Assembly: GCA_903813345.2 (NCBI GenBank)
Contig: CAIIXF020000001.1
Span: forward strand, 20,605,915 to 20,669,914
Origin: Owenia fusiformis
Taxonomy: Eukaryota; Annelida; Polychaeta; Sabellida; Oweniidae
Length of the DNA: 64,000 nucleotides
Direction of reading: 5' to 3'
Positions 60,667 through 64,000 of this stretch are shown piece by piece. The position numbers and the translations under genes are program-made. How positions within the stretch are numbered: the stretch's first letter is position 1; every line of letters begins with the position of its first letter. Under the pieces are notes generated by a model that saw only the letters and a program-made list of their open reading frames with translations, was not told the DNA's origin and ran no database searches.

Positions 60667-62628
60667 CAGGGTGATCCAGAAGTAACGTCAAAGATGTTGT
60701 AATTTCAAAAGTATTCATCAGATCTTCATGAAATTTGGTATACATGTACCCACAACATTTCTGAGTTACCATCTCAAAGATTGGAATTCAATCATTTCAT
60801 TGGTTGAAATTATGGTTGCTATAGTAACCCGATATCGCGTAACCCGGGGCAAATTACTTAACGTGTAATGCGTAATCTCAAAATATCAACAAGATCTGAA
60901 ATTGTTATATCCTCAACATTTTATTTCACAACAATATAAATCATACTATTGCACAGTTACTAATAATAGTTCATTCTACATAATTGCCACCATTTGCAAC
61001 ACATTTCTCATGTCTGGATACCCATTCCTTGAACACAGAATTAAATCCATTAGAACTCATTCCTTGTAGGGCTAGTACTACGGCATTTTTCAATTCCTCA
61101 CAGGATTGAAAATTATTTCCACTAAGGTTTCTTTTTAGTTCCCCATACAAATAAAAGTCACTGGGGGCAAGATCAGGTGAATAAGGGGCATGTTCAAGTT
61201 GTTGAAATCCAAGTGTTTGGACTGTGTTGCTGGTCAGGATTGCAGTGTGCGTAGGGGCATTGTCCCAATGCAAGATAAACTGCTGCAGATGTCCGGGACG
61301 CTTTTTCCTCAGGGAACGTTGAAGATCACGCTTCAGAACCTGAAAAACAAATGTTTAATGGTTGTTAAACCAGTTGTTTCATTGATTGGATTTGGATTTG
61401 AATCATGGCCATGGAGTTATAATTATATTGACAGTGAACAACATTTAAATACTTTAATTTAAAAATAAAATTCACAGTATGATGTATTATTAGAACAAAT
61501 GATATCTTACCTTTGCAATGTAAACGGCATTAATTCTCTGGCCAATGGGAACAAAATGGGTTAACACCATTCCTCTAATGTCAAAGAATGTCACAACCAT
61601 TTGTTTCTTTTGTGGAATTCCTGGTACTATTTTAGGCTTGGTTGGTGTTGGGGAGTTGTCATGTTTCCACTATGAACTTTGTTGCGTGGTCTCTGGGATG
61701 TAGAATGATAGCAATGATTCGTCACTCGTAATGATCTTGTTAAGAAAGTCATCTCCATCTCTCCGATATTTTGCAAGAAAGTCCCTTGAAGCCTTAACAC
61801 GCCGGTCTTTCTGCTCCTGTGTCAAGTCATGCGGCACCCATTTAGCAGACACCTTCTTTAACAGACAGTTCTTTGTCAGTATCCGTTGCACAGTCCCATA
61901 GCTCAGATCGTGTTTTTCAGCCAATTCTCTGATAGAAATTTGCCTATTGTCCATAACATCAGCTTCAATTGCTTTGATGGTTTGATCATCGAATGACGAC
62001 ACTGGCCTGCCTCCTCGCTGCTTGTCTACCACTTCATCATATCCACTGGAATACTTGTTAAACCACCTGTAAATGTTTCTCTCAGCAATGGCAGCTTTAC
62101 CATATGCCTTCTTTATCTGTCTTATAGTCTCTTTTACACCTTTCCCCAACTTTACACAGAACTTAATGTTTGTTCTTTGCTCTATTTTACTCTGACTTGG
62201 CGCCATCTTGAATTGGGTGGGTTAGTGTCCTTGGTCATGTTAGTATTTGTCATGGATGATGGAAGCAATTCAAAGAAATTGAAAGCTTTTTATGAATGCC
62301 TATTGTGACATCACAACTATTACATATTTGTTACCATGGCAACAAATATAAAAATCATAGAAAACAAACAATGAACATTTTCAAATGTTACTGACTTTTT
62401 AAATTAGAGAAATTCACAAAAACGTTATGGTTTCTCTTCAATTTGCCCCGGGTTACGCGATATCGGGTTACTATAGCAACCATAATTTCAACCAATGAAA
62501 TGATTGAATTCCAATCTTTGAGATGGTAACTCAGAAATGTTGTGGGTACATGTATACCAAATTTCATGAAGATCTGATGAATACTTTTGAAATTACAATG
62601 TCTTTGACGTTACTTCTGGATCACCCTG
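60667..62628 (-). mobile_element. mariner element with 189-bp inverted repeats
   Basis: The two ends, 60667-60855 and 62440-62628, are inverted repeats with only about two mismatches in 189 bp. They begin CAGGGTGATCCAGAAGTAAC and are flanked by TA, the target duplication of the Tc1/mariner group. Most mariner termini are about 30 bp, so these are unusually long. The near-identity of the ends points to a recent insertion. It lies upstream of the first recognised HAT1 coding exon. Confidence 0.92.
60971..62206 (-). pseudogene. mariner transposase, broken by a stop codon
   Basis: Cut-and-paste transposase, minus strand, ATG at 62206. The N-terminal helix-turn-helix region runs to residue about 110, with GRPVSSFDDQTIKAIE in the linker; then come WVPHDLT and ITSDE, the first catalytic aspartate. 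A TAG at 61672-61670 stops it after 178 residues, just past ETTQQSS. Beyond the stop the same frame goes on to 61511, then breaks at AAG/GTAAGATATC and resumes after TTTTTCAG at 61339, through HWDNAPTHTA and YSPDLAPSD (the D34D pair), to a stop at 60971. Leaving out the 171-bp stretch 61510-61340 and counting through the TAG gives 354 codons, the usual mariner length. As it stands it is not functional. Confidence 0.9.
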
Positions 62629-62757
62629 TACATGCCCTTTTCACTGAGGAAATTTGTCCTTTCCTTTCAAATCTGAATATTAGCTAACCCACGGTGTCCA
62701 ACCCAAACGCTCTTACATGCATGACGGAGCGTTTCATTACTGAAACTAAACAAAGAA

Positions 62758-63228
62758 ATGCTCCGGAGTAGGAAAATGGTGGGCAGGAATGATGAGTTGT
62801 CTGATGATTTCCCCAATAATGGGAATAAGAGGTATGTGTTACTTATTTCGAGTATACCATTCGATGGGTCGGATATCTAAGTTGTACTTGGCTAGGTGTT
62901 GATGTTTGAAGCAATTAGGAGAGTATATTTTGGTCGAATTCCAAAGCTTTAACACAACATACATTATCGTAATTGTGATCTGATGACCGAAAATCTTAAA
63001 AATGATTTCTCATATACAAGAAACGCTGCGATCTGTTTAACACAGTGAACTGGAATCGATGCGGTACTAGTCTAGATATGTTTAGGAATTAGCTTGACTT
63101 TCCTTTTCAGGAAGAGAAAGAAAAGATCTATGATACCCCTTGGCATCAAAAGAAGAAAGATTAAAGATCAATGGCAACGTGTTAGCATGGGCATTCAATA
63201 TCTATTGAAAGCCCATGGTATAAAGTAA
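62758..63228 (+). CDS. unrecognised small basic protein, or 5' end of a longer gene
   Basis: Exon 1 (62758-62831) opens MLRSRKMVGRNDELSDDFPN and ends at AAGAG/GTATGTG. Exon 2 starts after TTTTCAG at 63111 and reads RKRKKRSMIPLGIKRRKIKD, then QWQRVSMGIQYLLKAHG. If exon 2 is unspliced the protein stops at TAA 63226-63228 after 63 residues. If the donor at CATG/GTATAA (after 63217) is used, the frame stays open into a possible 25-bp exon 63834-63858 (TTTTTCCAG before, GTAAGA after) and leaves the window. An in-frame stop at 62722-62724 bounds the start; a 16-codon ORF from 62721 overlaps it out of frame. The lysine/arginine cluster suggests a nuclear protein. Divergent from HAT1, so a shared promoter is possible. 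Confidence 0.4.
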
Positions 63229-64000
63229 ATAACAATTCAATTCTAAGTTTCATGTCTCAAAACTCTCCCAAGCGGTAGAGAAATAATTCCCGTTCACTTT
63301 AAGTAGCACAATAAATGAACCCAAAGCTTCATACCTGCAAATATGGATAAATTCCTACCAAATTGAACGAATGTTTTCATGGATCGCCATGTTTGTGATC
63401 CAAAGTGGATCGACTCCCAGAATGCAACATCAGTTTACATGTGACAAGTTTCAAAATGGCGGAACGGGATTTTGAAAGCTGGCACGTGTCTTGTTGCATT
63501 CTGGGCGAAAAATCCTCCTTGCAGTGTAATCAGGCTACAAAATTACCTCAACATTTGAAGAGTCGGCATTAACATGTGAATATCGCTATATATCGGGGGG
63601 TAGATGTAAATTTTTTCGAAACAAATGCGTGATATATACACATATTTTGTACAAAATACGTGACATAAACGGCAATCGCGTGCAAAGACCGAACGGAATG
63701 CGTTCGCTTTTTTTCGCCGTTTGGTATTTTACCATATCGGCATTTCACAAAAAAACGATTTTTAAAAATATCAACAAAATGCGTGATATTTGATCATACA
63801 CGCTAAATTGATGTGTGATTTCTGTTTTTCCAGCAAATAGAGCACTCAATTCACTGAGGTAAGATTTTATGACATATGTGACAGAATGTCTTATATATAG
63901 AGTTAGAGTCCATTTCACTGCTTCATTTCGTCAGTAGAACGGCAAAAATAAGAAATTGGGAGACCATTGTGCAATAATATATGGAAAAGTATATTCATAA
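63229..64000. other. downstream region, possible third exon and a foldback
   Basis: GACTCCCAGAATGCAAC (about 63411) and GTTGCATTCTGGGCGA (about 63493) form a short inverted repeat. A candidate 25-bp exon lies at 63834-63858. CAAAATGGCGGAAC at 63451 opens a 36-codon ORF with no recognisable content. Nothing else supported. Confidence 0.35.

Overview
The window reads as nuclear DNA of an invertebrate animal. It is AT-rich, its genes are split by many small spliceosomal introns (GT-AG, one GC-AG), and it is full of short terminal-inverted-repeat elements. The proteins are of animal type: KANSL1 with its PEHE domain, an NRF-domain acyltransferase and gamma-glutamyltransferase. The repeat families look like those of marine invertebrates, but I cannot place the phylum from sequence alone. 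|| Layout. (1) 416-10840: two gamma-glutamyltransferase (GGT) paralogues head to head. The minus-strand copy runs off the left edge before its small-subunit exons; the plus-strand copy is complete apart from an unresolved 5' end. (2) 13219-26394: a complete 15-exon gene of the nose-resistant-to-fluoxetine (NRF-6) type, NRF domain plus acyltransferase-3 domain. The exons join in frame to 952 codons, but the usual first-helix histidine is a leucine. (3) 26395-33559: gene-poor, repeat-rich DNA holding one short minus-strand ORF (30861-31211) with the architecture of a secreted peptide precursor: a signal-like N-terminus, then KK-separated repeats of NARPPWI. (4) 33560-50039: KANSL1, eight coding exons and 1200 codons. 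Its 5.6-kb first intron holds a tandem array built from AGGTCA half-sites. (5) 54221-60540: HAT1 on the minus strand, ten coding exons and about 400 codons. (6) 60667-62628: a mariner element with 189-bp terminal inverted repeats just upstream of the first recognised HAT1 exon. Its transposase is broken by a stop codon and also carries an intron-like 171-bp insert. (7) 62758-63858: the 5' end of a small, basic, unrecognised plus-strand gene. || Function. KANSL1 and HAT1 both belong to histone-H4 acetylation, KANSL1 as scaffold of the nuclear NSL (KAT8/MOF) complex and HAT1 as the type B enzyme for new H4; their closeness may be chance. The GGT pair (extracellular glutathione breakdown) and the NRF acyltransferase are membrane or secreted enzymes. 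|| Mobile DNA. I recognise a mariner, two PIF/Harbinger-like MITEs, two hAT-like MITEs, three copies of a TTAAAGGCCCAC element (one split by another insertion), two copies of a GTCACCACC element, four copies of a CCGTCC/ATGGCGGCC element, several foldbacks, and a pseudo-tRNA inside a TIR element. Exon coordinates were read by eye from splice signals, reading-frame continuity and remembered family motifs; no alignment was run.
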